The notes: generated from the letters alone by a model not told the origin. A stretch of 64,000 nucleotides of DNA from Hymenobacter sp. IS2118 (GCF_000715495.1 NZ_JNLX01000185.1:24052-88051); one strand, 5' to 3'; shown: positions 40,798-49,429, numbered from the stretch's first letter. Made by a program: numbers and translations.

Positions 40798-41766
40798 CTA
40801 ATGCCGGTTGTCCTCGCCGGCCAGCATGCTCAGGTAGCTATCGTAGCGGGGAAGGGCGATGCGGCCCTGGTCCACGGCCTCGCGCACCACGCAGCCGGGC
40901 TCGTGGGTGTGCCGGCAGTTGTGGTAGCGGCACTGGTTGAGCAGGGCGCGCATTTCGGGGAAGTAGCCGGCCAGTTCGGCTGGGGGCATGTCCACGAGGC
41001 CCAGTTCCTTTATGCCCGGCGTGTCGATGATGTGGGTGCCAGGGCGCACTTCCAGCATTTCGGCAAAGGTGGTGGTGTGCACGCCTTTGTCCGAGAATTC
41101 GCTGATTTCGGCGGTTTTTAGGTCCAGGTCCGGTACCAGGGCGTTGATGAGCGTGCTTTTGCCCACGCCGGAGTGGCCGGCCAGCAGGCTCACCTTGCCA
41201 TCCAGAAGATGGTCGATTTCCGGAACGCCCTCGCCCGTCGTGGCCGCGCAAGTGAGGCTGGGGTAGCCCAGGCTGGCGTACATGCCCGCAATCTCGGCCT
41301 GGTACTCAAACCCTTCGGCGTCGTAAAGGTCAGTTTTATTGAAGAGCAGCGTGACGGGGACATGGTAGGCCTCGGCCGTGACCAGAAACCGGTCGATAAA
41401 ACCGAATGACGTGGCCGGCGAAACCAGCGTGACGACGAGCAGGGCCTGGTCAAGATTGGCGGCCACGATGTGCGAATGGCCGGTTTTGTGCACCGAGCGG
41501 CGAATGATGTAGTTGCGGCGCGGCACAATGTGCGAGATAACCGCAGCTCCCTCCGCCTGCGCTTCTACCGTGAACTCCACGTGGTCGCCCACGGCTAATG
41601 GGTTGCTCACCTTTAGGCCTTTAATCTTGAATTTGCCCCGCAGGCGGCACCGGTAGAGCTGGCCGGTTTCGAGGCCGCGCACCACGTACCACGAGCCCGT
41701 GGACTTCACCACCGTGCCAGTTAGCAAGGTATTGGGGGCAGGAGGGGAGGCGATGTCAGGATTCAT
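40798..41766 (-). CDS. rsgA: Ribosome small-subunit-dependent GTPase RsgA
   Basis: This 322-residue circularly permuted GTPase assists 30S maturation. The order OB fold, G4 (LFNKTDL), G1 (GHSGVGKSTLIN), G3 (DTPGIKE), then a zinc site (CRYHNCRHTHEPGC) is diagnostic. It overlaps the upstream waaA stop by 4 bases (ATGA), so the two are translationally coupled. A terminator palindrome follows the gene. Confidence 0.97.
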   Translation of the reverse strand: MNPDIASPPAPNTLLTGTVVKSTGSWYVVRGLETGQLYRCRLRGKFKIKGLKVSNPLAVGDHVEFTVEAQAEGAAVISHIVPRRNYIIRRSVHKTGHSHIVAANLDQALLVVTLVSPATSFGFIDRFLVTAEAYHVPVTLLFNKTDLYDAEGFEYQAEIAGMYASLGYPSLTCAATTGEGVPEIDHLLDGKVSLLAGHSGVGKSTLINALVPDLDLKTAEISEFSDKGVHTTTFAEMLEVRPGTHIIDTPGIKELGLVDMPPAELAGYFPEMRALLNQCRYHNCRHTHEPGCVVREAVDQGRIALPRYDSYLSMLAGEDNRH

Positions 41767-43013
41767 GAGGTGGTGTGGCCGGGCAGCGCGGCCATAATAG
41801 TGCGGGTGGCGCCGGCCTGGCCGTGCACATAGTCAAGCAGGGCGTCCTGGAGCCGTAGGCGGGCTTCTTCATTGTGCCATAAGTAAGTGAAGGCCGCTTC
41901 CAACTCCTGCGCATTGTGAATGGGAAACGCACATTTGAGCGCGACTAATTCGGTGGCCTCCTGAAATTTTTCATAAGCAGGTCCAAAAAACAAGGGCGAG
42001 CCAAATGCCGCGGCCTCCAGCGTGTTGTGCAGGCCCTTGCCAAATGCGCCCCCGACGTAGGCGTACTGGCCAAAACGGTACAGCTGGCTCAGCAAGCCGA
42101 TGTTATCGAACAACAGGATGCGGCTCTGCGCCACGGTTGCCGGCTCGGCCTGCGAATACCGCCGCACGAGGCCGGGAAACGAAGTTTCCACTAGGCGCAG
42201 GTTGCTTTCCGTAATTTCATGCGGGGCCACCAAAACCCGCAGTTCGGCTCCGTAGCGGCGAATTAGCGGTGCCAAAGCGGGCAGGTCCTCGGGCCAGCTG
42301 CTGCCCACCACCAGTACCGGCGCGCCATCGGCCACGAAGGCACTGACCACGGGCAACACTTTGGGGGGCAGGGCCGCCGTGGCTACTACCGTATCAAAGC
42401 GGGTATCACCGGCCACACTCACCTGATGAATTCCCGCGTCGCGCAGTAGCTGGGCCGACGCTTCGTTTTGAGTGAAAATGTGCGCAAATCGCCGGAGAAT
42501 GCCGCGGAAGAAGCCGCCCCAGGGCTTGAAGAAAACCTGGTTTTTGCGAAAAATGGCCGATACTACCACCGCCGGAATTCCCCGCCGGTGGGTTTCATTC
42601 AGAAAATGGTACCAGAATTCATACTTCACAAACACCACCAACTGGGGCTGCACCGCATCCAGGAAAGCGCGGGCGTTGCCACGCGTGTCCGGCGGCAGGT
42701 AAAAGATGTAGTCGGCGCCAGGCCAGTCCTTGCGAATTTCGTAGCCCGAAGGCGAGAAAAAAGTGAGCACCAGCTTGGTGGCCGGGTGGGCTTTCCGGTA
42801 GGCTTCCAGTAGGGGCCGGCCCTGCTCAAACTCGCCCAGCGAGGCGCAATGGAACCAGACGCGGGGCGCACATTCGGTGCCGATTGTGCGCCGAATGTGC
42901 GCCAGCAGCCCCCGGCGGCCCGCTACCCAGGCCGCCGCCTTGGGCACAAACGGCGCCAACACGCGCAGTAACAGGCCGTAAAGGGCCAGGGCTATGTTAT
43001 AAAAGAAAAGCAA
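41763..43013 (-). CDS. waaA: 3-deoxy-D-manno-octulosonic acid transferase
   Basis: This 416-residue Kdo transferase adds Kdo to lipid A precursors at the inner membrane. An N-terminal membrane anchor (NIALALYGLLLRVLAPF), WFHCASLGEFEQGRPL, FFSPSGYEI, FVKYEFWYHFL, VAGDTRFD, and the nucleotide-sugar motif YAYVGGAFGKGLHNTLEAAA are all present. The start is a TTG at 43013: no in-frame ATG or GTG lies upstream of a stop, and the family starts at this position. A -7 box TAATTTTG ends 4 bases before it, so translation would start on a leaderless TTG. rsgA follows in the same operon. Confidence 0.95.
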   Translation of the reverse strand: MLFFYNIALALYGLLLRVLAPFVPKAAAWVAGRRGLLAHIRRTIGTECAPRVWFHCASLGEFEQGRPLLEAYRKAHPATKLVLTFFSPSGYEIRKDWPGADYIFYLPPDTRGNARAFLDAVQPQLVVFVKYEFWYHFLNETHRRGIPAVVVSAIFRKNQVFFKPWGGFFRGILRRFAHIFTQNEASAQLLRDAGIHQVSVAGDTRFDTVVATAALPPKVLPVVSAFVADGAPVLVVGSSWPEDLPALAPLIRRYGAELRVLVAPHEITESNLRLVETSFPGLVRRYSQAEPATVAQSRILLFDNIGLLSQLYRFGQYAYVGGAFGKGLHNTLEAAAFGSPLFFGPAYEKFQEATELVALKCAFPIHNAQELEAAFTYLWHNEEARLRLQDALLDYVHGQAGATRTIMAALPGHTTS

Positions 43014-43017
43014 GCCC

Positions 43018-43025
43018 CAAAATTA
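43018..43025 (-). promoter_or_regulatory. -7 box directly before waaA
   Basis: TAATTTTG on the minus strand matches TAnnTTTG, separated by GGGC from the TTG start codon. Confidence 0.5.
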
Positions 43026-43062
43026 CGCTAATCTGGCCCAAGCCCGCCGCTATTTGTGCATT

Positions 43063-43647
43063 CTAGTCGTGCGCGTCGGCCTGCCAGTCCACGGGGCAGG
43101 CCTCGCCGTTGTTTTCGTAGTGTTGCAAGGCATCTATCATGCGCAGGGCTTCGCTGATGCTGCGGCCCAGGGGCCGGTCATTCACCAGCTGGTGGCGCAC
43201 GATGCCGTCCTTGTCAATCAGAAACAGGCCGCGGTAGGCCATGGGCGAACCTGTGAAGGTCATCTCGCCCTGCTCATTGTAGTCGTAGTGGCCACCGAGT
43301 ACGTCGTAGTTGGCCGAAATAGTCTTGGTGGCATCGGCTACCAGCGGGTATTTCACGCCAGCAATGCCGCCCGTGTCGCGCGACTTCAATTCCCAGGCCA
43401 AGTGCGCGTACTGCGAATCGGTGGAGCAGCCGACGACCGCTACGTTCCGGCGCTCGAATTCAGCCAATCGGTCCTGAAAAGCCAGAATTTCAGAGGGACA
43501 CACCAAGCTGAAATCGGCGGGGTAAAAAAAGAATAAGACGTGCTTTTTGCCCAAATAGCGGTCCAGCGAAAAGTCTTCTTCGAACGTGCCGTCAATAACG
43601 GCGGTAGCTTTAAAGGAAGGGGCGCGTTTGCCCACGAGTACTGACAT
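43063..43647 (-). CDS. Typical 2-Cys peroxiredoxin (AhpC/TSA)
   Basis: This 194-residue peroxiredoxin reduces H2O2 and organic peroxides. The peroxidatic Cys50 lies in FYPADFSLVCPSE and the resolving Cys184 in GEACPVDW. An additional Cys74 (VVGCSTDS) is common in bacterial AhpC. The eukaryotic-type GGLG/YF sensitivity motifs are absent, suggesting a robust enzyme. No ahpF adjoins it, so electrons probably come from thioredoxin. The gene lies between waaA and an inverted repeat on the same strand. Confidence 0.95.
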   Translation of the reverse strand: MSVLVGKRAPSFKATAVIDGTFEEDFSLDRYLGKKHVLFFFYPADFSLVCPSEILAFQDRLAEFERRNVAVVGCSTDSQYAHLAWELKSRDTGGIAGVKYPLVADATKTISANYDVLGGHYDYNEQGEMTFTGSPMAYRGLFLIDKDGIVRHQLVNDRPLGRSISEALRMIDALQHYENNGEACPVDWQADAHD

Positions 43648-43657
43648 AGAGGAAATG

Positions 43658-43798
43658 TGAAAAATGTGGAAATGTGGAGATGTAGGAATGTGAAAATTTG
43701 CTTGGGACGGTGGCTGGTTGTGGGTACGTATTGGGCGTGAAAGGCACTGATATCAACAGCATATTTTCACATCCCCACATTTTTTACATTTTCACACC
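43658..43798. repeat. Word-type inverted repeat (ATGTGAAAAT / ATTTTCACAT)
   Basis: The left side repeats AATGTG(G/A)A words (43658-43697). The right side (43763-43798) repeats the reverse complement, for example CCACATTTTTTACATTTTCACA. The best perfect match is 10 bases (43688-43697 and 43763-43772). It lies between same-strand genes. Confidence 0.6.
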
Positions 43799-43805
43799 AA
43801 AAAAA

Positions 43806-44579
43806 TTACCGGCCCTTAAATTCCGGCTTGCGCTTCTCAACAAAGGCCGCCATGCCTTCCTTCTGGTCTTCAGAGGCAAACGTGAGGTAAAAGTTTTTGC
43901 GCTCGAAATGCAGTCCCTCGTCCAGATGGGTTTCAAAAGAGCGGTTCACCGATTCCTTGGCCAGGCGGGCCGCCACCGGGCTCATGGCCGCGATGCTGGC
44001 CGCCAGGCGGTAGGCTTCCTCCAGGTACTGGCCCACTGGCACCACGCGGTTTACCAGCCCCACGCGGTGCGCCTCCTGGGCCGAGATAAATTCGCCGGTG
44101 AGCACCATTTCCATGGCTTTGGCCTTGCCCACGGCCCGCGTGAGGCGCTGGGTGCCGCCTGCGCCGGGCATGGTGCCAATGCGAATTTCGGGCTGCCCGA
44201 ACTGGGCCGTTTCTGAGGCCACGAGCATGTCGCAGGTCATGGCCAGCTCGCAGCCGCCGCCCAGCGCGAAGCCCGACACGGCCCCGATGAGCGGCTTACG
44301 GAACTTGCGAATCTGGTCCCAGGTGCTGAACTGGTCGGTAATGAGCATGTCGATGGCCGTTTTGCCGGCCATCTGCTTAATGTCGGCCCCGGCGGCAAAG
44401 GCGCGCTCGTTGCCCGTAATGATGACCACGCGCACGGCGTCGTCCTCGTCCAGCACCTTCAGAGCATCGCGGATTTCCTGCATCAATTGCAGGTTCAGGG
44501 CGTTCAGCTCTTTGGGCCGGTTGAGCTGGATGAGGGCCACGGCCGGACGGGCCTGTGGGGTTACGAGAATGAATTCCAT
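43806..44579 (-). CDS. Enoyl-CoA hydratase/isomerase (crotonase family)
   Basis: This 257-residue crotonase fold protein hydrates 2-enoyl-CoA in fatty-acid or amino-acid breakdown. Oxyanion-hole segments AAGADIKQM and GFALGGGCELAM and the two catalytic Glu positions (GGGCELAM and FGQPEIRIG) are intact, followed by GTQRLTRAVGKAKAMEM. This favours true hydratase activity. It lies 38 bases downstream of the aspartokinase gene on the same strand and is probably co-transcribed, with no obvious pathway link. Confidence 0.93.
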   Translation of the reverse strand: MEFILVTPQARPAVALIQLNRPKELNALNLQLMQEIRDALKVLDEDDAVRVVIITGNERAFAAGADIKQMAGKTAIDMLITDQFSTWDQIRKFRKPLIGAVSGFALGGGCELAMTCDMLVASETAQFGQPEIRIGTMPGAGGTQRLTRAVGKAKAMEMVLTGEFISAQEAHRVGLVNRVVPVGQYLEEAYRLAASIAAMSPVAARLAKESVNRSFETHLDEGLHFERKNFYLTFASEDQKEGMAAFVEKRKPEFKGR

Positions 44580-44617
44580 GGGAAGCAGGGAGTGAATCGA
44601 GCGGAGCGACTAAAAAA

Positions 44618-45919
44618 TTATTGGCAAACGAATTGAAAAGTATTGCGCGTACGTTGCTCCAGTAGCAGGCGTTTGCCCGCCGTGAGGCGCGTAATGCTGG
44701 CCGCGTCGTAGTTTTTGATGGTGAAGAGCGTCAGGCCGGTGTTGTAGTGCAGGGTGAACTGCTCGCGCAGCAAGTCCAGCAACTGGTGCACGCGGCGCTC
44801 CGAAAAATCGGTGCACACCGAAAAGCTGATGGCCGAATTCTGCATCAGGTTGATTTTGAGCCGCGCCTGCGCCAGCGCCCCAAAAATCACCTCCAGGTTT
44901 TCTTCCGACACAAAAGCGAAGTCTTTGCTTTCGAAGGAAATCAGGCACTGCTCGGTTTTGCGGATGAAGGCCGGGGCCAGCGCCGGGTGCTGGCAGTCGT
45001 GAATGAGCGTGCCCTCGGCCGCCGGGTCCAGAAACGACTTAACGCGCAAAGGAATATTACGGTCGGCCAGCGGCTTCAGCGTTTTAGGATGAATAACCGA
45101 AGCGCCGTAATAGGCCATTTCGATGGTTTCGCGGTAGCTGATTTCGGGGTAGCGCACCGTGTCCGGAAACAGCTTGGGGTCGGCATTGAGCAGGCCTGCC
45201 ACGTCCTTCCAGATGGTCACGCTCTCGGCCCGCAGGCAGTAGGCCAGAATGGCGGCCGTGTAGTCGGAGCCCTCGCGGCCGAGCGTAGTGTGAAAATTTG
45301 TGTTAGTTCCGCCAATAAATCCTTCCGTAACAATTAGCTCAATGCCTGAAGCGACTAATTGATTGATATTTAACTTAATATTTTCAGCGGTTTCAACCCA
45401 ATCTACTTGCCCTTCGCGCCAATTTTCGTTGGTCGTAATTAGTTCTTTAGCAGCGCTTTTACTGACTTCATTCCAGGAAAAATTATTAGCCAATGCTCCC
45501 GTCACGATGGCGACGGAAAGCCGCTCGCCATAGCTCACTATTTGGTCGTATCCCTGGTCATAAGTCCAGACGGTATCAATTGAAACCAGTGCATCAGCAA
45601 GTTCAGCAAGAATTTCTTCGACTAGTTCAGTATTAACATCAGCTTCTTTTGGTAATTGTAGGCGCATCAACTCCTCAACCGTTGCGCGATGTGCTGTGGC
45701 TAAAGCTGAGAATTGCCCCGAATAATCCGCGCCGCGGTACGCTAAATCATAAATCTCCTCCAGCGCATTGGTCGTTTTGCCCATTGCCGACACCACAATC
45801 ACCAGCGGGCCCTGCGGCCCAAAGTCCCGCACAATGCGGCAGAGGTTGAGAATCGCCGCCGCGTCCTTCACCGAGGCGCCGCCAAATTTGTACACCTGAA
45901 TTCCCTGTGCTTCCTCCAT
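44618..45919 (-). CDS. Aspartate kinase
   Basis: This 433-residue aspartokinase phosphorylates aspartate for the Lys/Thr/Met pathway. Motifs are VYKFGGASVKDA, VIVVSAMGKTTNALE, SYGERLSVAIV, EGFIGGTNTNFHTTLGREGSDYTAA and the YYGASVIHPKTLKPL loop, then ACT regulatory domains with INLMQNSAISFSVC. It has no homoserine dehydrogenase domain. Start 45919 (MEEAQGIQVYKFGG) is chosen because a -7 box ends 6 bases before it; the longer frame adds 54 non-conserved residues. The middle third (about 45300-45720) is clearly A+T richer than the ends. Confidence 0.95.
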   Translation of the reverse strand: MEEAQGIQVYKFGGASVKDAAAILNLCRIVRDFGPQGPLVIVVSAMGKTTNALEEIYDLAYRGADYSGQFSALATAHRATVEELMRLQLPKEADVNTELVEEILAELADALVSIDTVWTYDQGYDQIVSYGERLSVAIVTGALANNFSWNEVSKSAAKELITTNENWREGQVDWVETAENIKLNINQLVASGIELIVTEGFIGGTNTNFHTTLGREGSDYTAAILAYCLRAESVTIWKDVAGLLNADPKLFPDTVRYPEISYRETIEMAYYGASVIHPKTLKPLADRNIPLRVKSFLDPAAEGTLIHDCQHPALAPAFIRKTEQCLISFESKDFAFVSEENLEVIFGALAQARLKINLMQNSAISFSVCTDFSERRVHQLLDLLREQFTLHYNTGLTLFTIKNYDAASITRLTAGKRLLLEQRTRNTFQFVCQ

Positions 45920-45925
45920 AAGGCC

Positions 45926-45933
45926 CAAAAGTA
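45926..45933 (-). promoter_or_regulatory. -7 box directly before aspartokinase
   Basis: TACTTTTG on the minus strand, then GGCCTT, then ATG. An exact TAnnTTTG match; predicts a leaderless mRNA. Confidence 0.5.
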
Positions 45934-46057
45934 GGCACCCACGCCGGAAAGGTGCCTTTCGGGGCCATTCGCAACTGATTCGGGCTGACTGAACGCTGTT
46001 TCGGGATAAGTAGGAGGGGTATTGCGCCCGATAGTAGCTTTCTCGGCGCGAACCGGG

Positions 46058-46065
46058 TAAATTTG
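46058..46065 (+). promoter_or_regulatory. -7 box of fbp
   Basis: TAAATTTG matches TAnnTTTG and lies 28 bases before the fbp ATG. It is divergent from the aspartokinase promoter. Confidence 0.5.
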
Positions 46066-46093
46066 CCCAAAGCATTCCCACTCAACTCTTTTT

Positions 46094-47119
46094 ATGGACC
46101 ACAACAAACTGGCCCTGCCCGTCGGCACTACTCTCGACCGTTTCATCATGCGCAAGCAGGAGGACTTTCCTTATGCCACGGGAGAATTGTCGCAGCTATT
46201 GCGCGACATTGCCCTGGCCGCCAAGATTGTCAACCGCGAAATCAACCGCTCCGGCCTCATCGACATTGCTGGCGCCTACGGCAGCCAGAACGTGCAGGGC
46301 GAAGACCAGCAGAAGCTCGACGTTATTGCCAACATTCGCTTCATTCGCGCCCTGCGCAACGGCGGCGAAGTGTGCACCATCATCTCCGAAGAGGATGATG
46401 AGATGATTCAGACCGGCAACAATCAGGGCAAGTACGTGGTAGCCATCGACCCGCTCGACGGCTCCTCGAACATTGACGTGAACGTGAGCATTGGCACCAT
46501 TTTCAGTATTTACCGCCGCGTATCGCCCACCGGCCGCGAGGGCACCGCTGCCGATTGCCAGCAGCCCGGCACCCATCAGGTAGCCGCCGGCTACGTCATC
46601 TACGGGTCCAGCACCATGATGGTGTACACGACCGGTAACGGCGTGAACGGCTTCACCTACGAGCATTCGCTGGGCGAATTTTTCCTCTCGCATCCTGATA
46701 TTCAGACGCCTAAAACCGGCGCCGTCTATTCCATCAACGAAGGCAGCTCCGAGTCGTTCTCGTCCGGCGTGGCCGCTTTTGTGAAGCACTGCAAAGACAA
46801 CAGCTTTTCGGCCCGCTACATCGGCTCGTTGGTAGCCGATTTCCACCGCAACCTGCTCAAAGGCGGCATCTATATTTACCCCGCAACCGCCAAAAATCCG
46901 CAGGGCAAGCTGCGCCTGATGTACGAGTGCAATCCGCTGGCCTTCATCGTGGAGCAAGCGGGGGGCAAAAGCTCCAACGGCTACCAGCGCACCATGGAAA
47001 TTGAACCCAAAACGCCCCACGAGCGGTGCCCGGTTTTCATCGGCAGCAAAGAGCTGGTGGAGGCCGCCGAAGCCTATCTGGTACAAGAGAAGGAAACGAA
47101 AGCGGTAGCTTCGAAATAA
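46094..47119 (+). CDS. fbp: Class 1 fructose-1,6-bisphosphatase
   Basis: This 341-residue gluconeogenic enzyme hydrolyses fructose-1,6-bisphosphate. Metal and substrate motifs are visible: ISEEDDEM, IDPLDGSSNIDVNVSIG, the substrate-binding YIGSLVADFHRNLLKGGIY, and the C-terminal YECNPLAFIVEQAGG. Start ATG 46094 gives MDHNKLALPVGTTLDRF. It is monocistronic between the -7 box and a perfect palindromic terminator that begins at the third base of the stop codon region. Confidence 0.97.
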   Translation: MDHNKLALPVGTTLDRFIMRKQEDFPYATGELSQLLRDIALAAKIVNREINRSGLIDIAGAYGSQNVQGEDQQKLDVIANIRFIRALRNGGEVCTIISEEDDEMIQTGNNQGKYVVAIDPLDGSSNIDVNVSIGTIFSIYRRVSPTGREGTAADCQQPGTHQVAAGYVIYGSSTMMVYTTGNGVNGFTYEHSLGEFFLSHPDIQTPKTGAVYSINEGSSESFSSGVAAFVKHCKDNSFSARYIGSLVADFHRNLLKGGIYIYPATAKNPQGKLRLMYECNPLAFIVEQAGGKSSNGYQRTMEIEPKTPHERCPVFIGSKELVEAAEAYLVQEKETKAVASK

Positions 47120-47185
47120 GCAATCTGTAACCCAAAAAGGGCCGTTCCTACCAGTAGGAACGGCCCTTTTTGGGTTACAGATTGC
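47120..47185. terminator. Perfect 66-bp palindrome / bidirectional terminator
   Basis: Two perfectly complementary 32-base arms (47120-47151 and 47154-47185) surround a CA centre. They include A5 and T5 runs next to a GGGCCGTTCCTAC stem, and symmetry continues 13 bases beyond the T run. It fills almost all of the space between the convergent fbp and DUF5606 genes. Confidence 0.92.
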
Positions 47186-47188
47186 TGT

Positions 47189-47713
47189 TTACTCAGCTTT
47201 CTCGGTGTCGGCTGCCGGCGCTTCGGCTGCAGCCTTGGCAGATTTGCGCTTGGCTTTGGGCGCTTCCTCGGTTATTGCGTCTGCGTCTGCTTCTGCTTCA
47301 GCGGCTGGGGCGGCGGCTTCCTGATAGGGCAGGTGCTTGCTCACGATGCCAAACCAGCTGGCCAGCTTCTTGATATCGGACAGGTACACCCGGTCGCGGT
47401 CGTAATCGGGAATCACGCCGGCCATGAAATCGGTCAGCTCGGCTTCGCTCGATTTGGAGGTAACCGGGGCCGCAACGCCGTGCTTTTGATAAATGCGCTC
47501 GAACACTTCGGTCAAAGGCACCGTCTCGTCGGGGTTCTGGGTATAGATTGAAATCTCCGCCAGGAGCGAAACTTTGTTGCGGGCCGGAGCCAGGGTGCGA
47601 GTCGATTTTTCGTCCAGGCTTTCGACCAGAACACCGTGGCGCGCGGCGCGCACCAGGCGGTAGAGACCGGGCATTCCGCTGATGGCGGCCAACTCTTGCA
47701 GTTCGTAGGGCAT
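47189..47713 (-). CDS. DUF5606 protein
   Basis: This 174-residue protein belongs to the Bacteroidota family DUF5606 as I recognise it: LQELAAISGMPGLYRLV, HGVLVESLDEKSTRTLAP, VSLLAEISIYTQNPDETVPL and VFERIYQKHG. The N-terminal ~130 residues are conserved. The C-terminus is an Ala/Glu/Lys low-complexity tail (from about 130). No catalytic residues or membrane segments are evident and the function is unknown. Confidence 0.88.
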   Translation of the reverse strand: MPYELQELAAISGMPGLYRLVRAARHGVLVESLDEKSTRTLAPARNKVSLLAEISIYTQNPDETVPLTEVFERIYQKHGVAAPVTSKSSEAELTDFMAGVIPDYDRDRVYLSDIKKLASWFGIVSKHLPYQEAAAPAAEAEADADAITEEAPKAKRKSAKAAAEAPAADTEKAE

Positions 47714-47821
47714 CTTGTTTGGTAATAAATGGAAAATGAGGAGCTAACGCAAAAAAAAATGAATGCGGCGCACCTGCCGGTTATTCCTTCTTCGGTATCG
47801 TTCCCCGCTCAAAATTAGGCT

Positions 47822-48274
47822 TTATTCTCCTCCCGCAGCTTTTGGGGCCGGTGCGCTAAGCTTGAATACGATGGGCAAGCTGGTAAGAATCGGGTACTCC
47901 GGGTTGTTGAATTTCAACAGGCGCACCACGCGCAGCGCCTCTTCGCCGGTGCCGCCGCCCACCTGCTTCACCAGTTTAACGCCTTGCATGCTTCCGTCCG
48001 GGTTCAGCGTGAAGCTGACGATGCACTGGCCCTGAATGCGGTTGCGCTTGGCCGTGAGTGGATATTTCAGCTCCTTGGCAATGAAGTCGTACATCGCCGC
48101 CTGGCCGCCTTCGTAGTATTCGGCCACCGGAATGACCTTGCCCGCCGCGCCGAGGCCCGCGCCTTTTTCGGCGGCGGCCGGCTGGGGAGTGGGAGCGGTT
48201 TGGGCCACAGCGGGGGCCGCTGCCGCCAGCAGCAAGCCAAAAATAAGCTGCGAAAAAGAGGATTTCTGTAACAT
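47822..48274 (-). CDS. TonB C-terminal-domain protein (secreted)
   Basis: This 150-residue protein starts MLQKSSFSQLIFG and has a signal peptide ending near APAVAQT, then a Pro/Ala linker and a TonB_C domain (KNRIQGQCIVSFTLNPDGSM type strand, then VVRLLKFNNPEYP). Unlike true TonB it has a cleavable signal rather than a membrane anchor with a long Pro spacer, so it is a TonB-domain relative of the periplasm and not obviously an energy transducer. Start 48274 is chosen for the signal peptide; an extension of 11 residues is possible. Confidence 0.85.
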   Translation of the reverse strand: MLQKSSFSQLIFGLLLAAAAPAVAQTAPTPQPAAAEKGAGLGAAGKVIPVAEYYEGGQAAMYDFIAKELKYPLTAKRNRIQGQCIVSFTLNPDGSMQGVKLVKQVGGGTGEEALRVVRLLKFNNPEYPILTSLPIVFKLSAPAPKAAGGE

Positions 48275-48358
48275 GAATCTTCTGTTAATAAGACAAGGAT
48301 AAGACAAGCGAGAACGGCCCGGTTCGGGCCCGCCGCTACTGGCAATTACGGGGCCAAT

Positions 48359-48979
48359 TTACGAATTGCTCTCCGCCCCGGCCACCCAATCCTTGTTCAC
48401 TTCGGCAATGAAGTCGAGTACTTCCTCGCGTCCCTGCGCCGTTTCGGCCGAGGTCTGAAAATAGCGGGGCAGCTCGTCCCAGATTTCGCTCATTTTGGCC
48501 AGGTAAGTGGCTAGCAACGCTTTGGTTTGCGCGGTGGACTGCTTGTCGGTCTTCGTAAATATCATGACGAAGGGGATGCCCTCCTCGCCGAGCTTCTCCA
48601 TGAATTCCAGGTCGGCAGACTGGGGCGCGTGCCGCGAGTCGATGAGTACGCACACGCACATCAGGTTGGGCCGCTGGCGCAGGTAGTAATTAATCATGCG
48701 CGCCCATTCGGCGCGGGACGTTTTGCTCACTTTGGCATAGCCGTAGCCCGGCAAGTCCACTAAAAACCAGTCATCGTTGATAACAAAGTGGTTGATGAGC
48801 TGCGTTTTCCCGGGCGATGCCGACGTTTTGGCCAAGCCTTTGTGCTCCGTCAGCATATTAATGAGCGACGACTTGCCCACGTTGGAGCGGCCAATAAAAG
48901 CAAATTCCGGCAACGTGGGAGCAGGGCACAAGTCGGCCCGCGAATTACTGGTTAGAAAGCGAGCATCACGAATAATCAT
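48359..48979 (-). CDS. engB: Ribosome biogenesis GTP-binding protein EngB/YsxC
   Basis: This 206-residue TRAFAC GTPase is needed for 50S assembly. G1 (GRSNVGKSSLINML), the switch (KTSASPGKTQLINHF), G3 (DLPGYGYAKVSK), G4 (FTKTDK) and G5 (SAETAQG) are present in order. The start MIIRDARFLTSN fits the family. A -7 box TAATTTTG lies on the minus strand at 49030-49023, giving a leader of about 40 nt. Confidence 0.97.
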   Translation of the reverse strand: MIIRDARFLTSNSRADLCPAPTLPEFAFIGRSNVGKSSLINMLTEHKGLAKTSASPGKTQLINHFVINDDWFLVDLPGYGYAKVSKTSRAEWARMINYYLRQRPNLMCVCVLIDSRHAPQSADLEFMEKLGEEGIPFVMIFTKTDKQSTAQTKALLATYLAKMSEIWDELPRYFQTSAETAQGREEVLDFIAEVNKDWVAGAESNS

Positions 48980-49429
48980 TGACGAACGGATAAATAAGCG
49001 AATGGTAAAAGAGCAACGGGCGCAAAATTACACCCGAAAGCAAAGGCTTGGGGACCTAAATAAAAAACAGCGTATTGAATGGCTATTGCATTGATGCTTC
49101 TATATTTGCGCGGTATGCCTGCCAAGCCAGCAGGCCACTACACCTGATTTCAGAAGCGCCTTAATGGCCGAATTTTTGTTCAAAACCGCTTTTTGCAAGC
49201 AAAAACCCTATCTTTGCCCGTCATTGTCCTGCATTTGACGAGGCGAAGCGTGCGGTGTTGTTAGCTTTTGGTGCGGTTGCCTTTTGTGCAAAGCAGCAGG
49301 AAAGCCTAACCCTAACACTGTTTTTCAGTATAAGCCCAAAAATTAACGCGCCGCTAATACAATTGTCAGCGCTGCACGTTTCCGAGTAAAACCCCTTCAG
49401 AAATTTCTTTTTTTCAAACTTCTCCTCCA
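48980..49429. promoter_or_regulatory. Promoter region of the OmpA-family gene, long leader
   Basis: No gene is supportable in these 450 bases. Two exact plus-strand -7 boxes are present, TATATTTG at 49101-49108 and TATCTTTG at 49209-49216, plus the engB box on the minus strand at 49023-49030. The nearer box gives a 5' leader of about 210 nt before the OmpA-family ATG, long for this window, so post-transcriptional control is possible. No riboswitch fold was recognised. Confidence 0.5.

Noticed and set aside
48980..49429. Riboswitch in the long leader of the OmpA-family gene
   Set aside because: No known aptamer pattern could be recognised by eye; only a long leader with two promoter boxes is supported.
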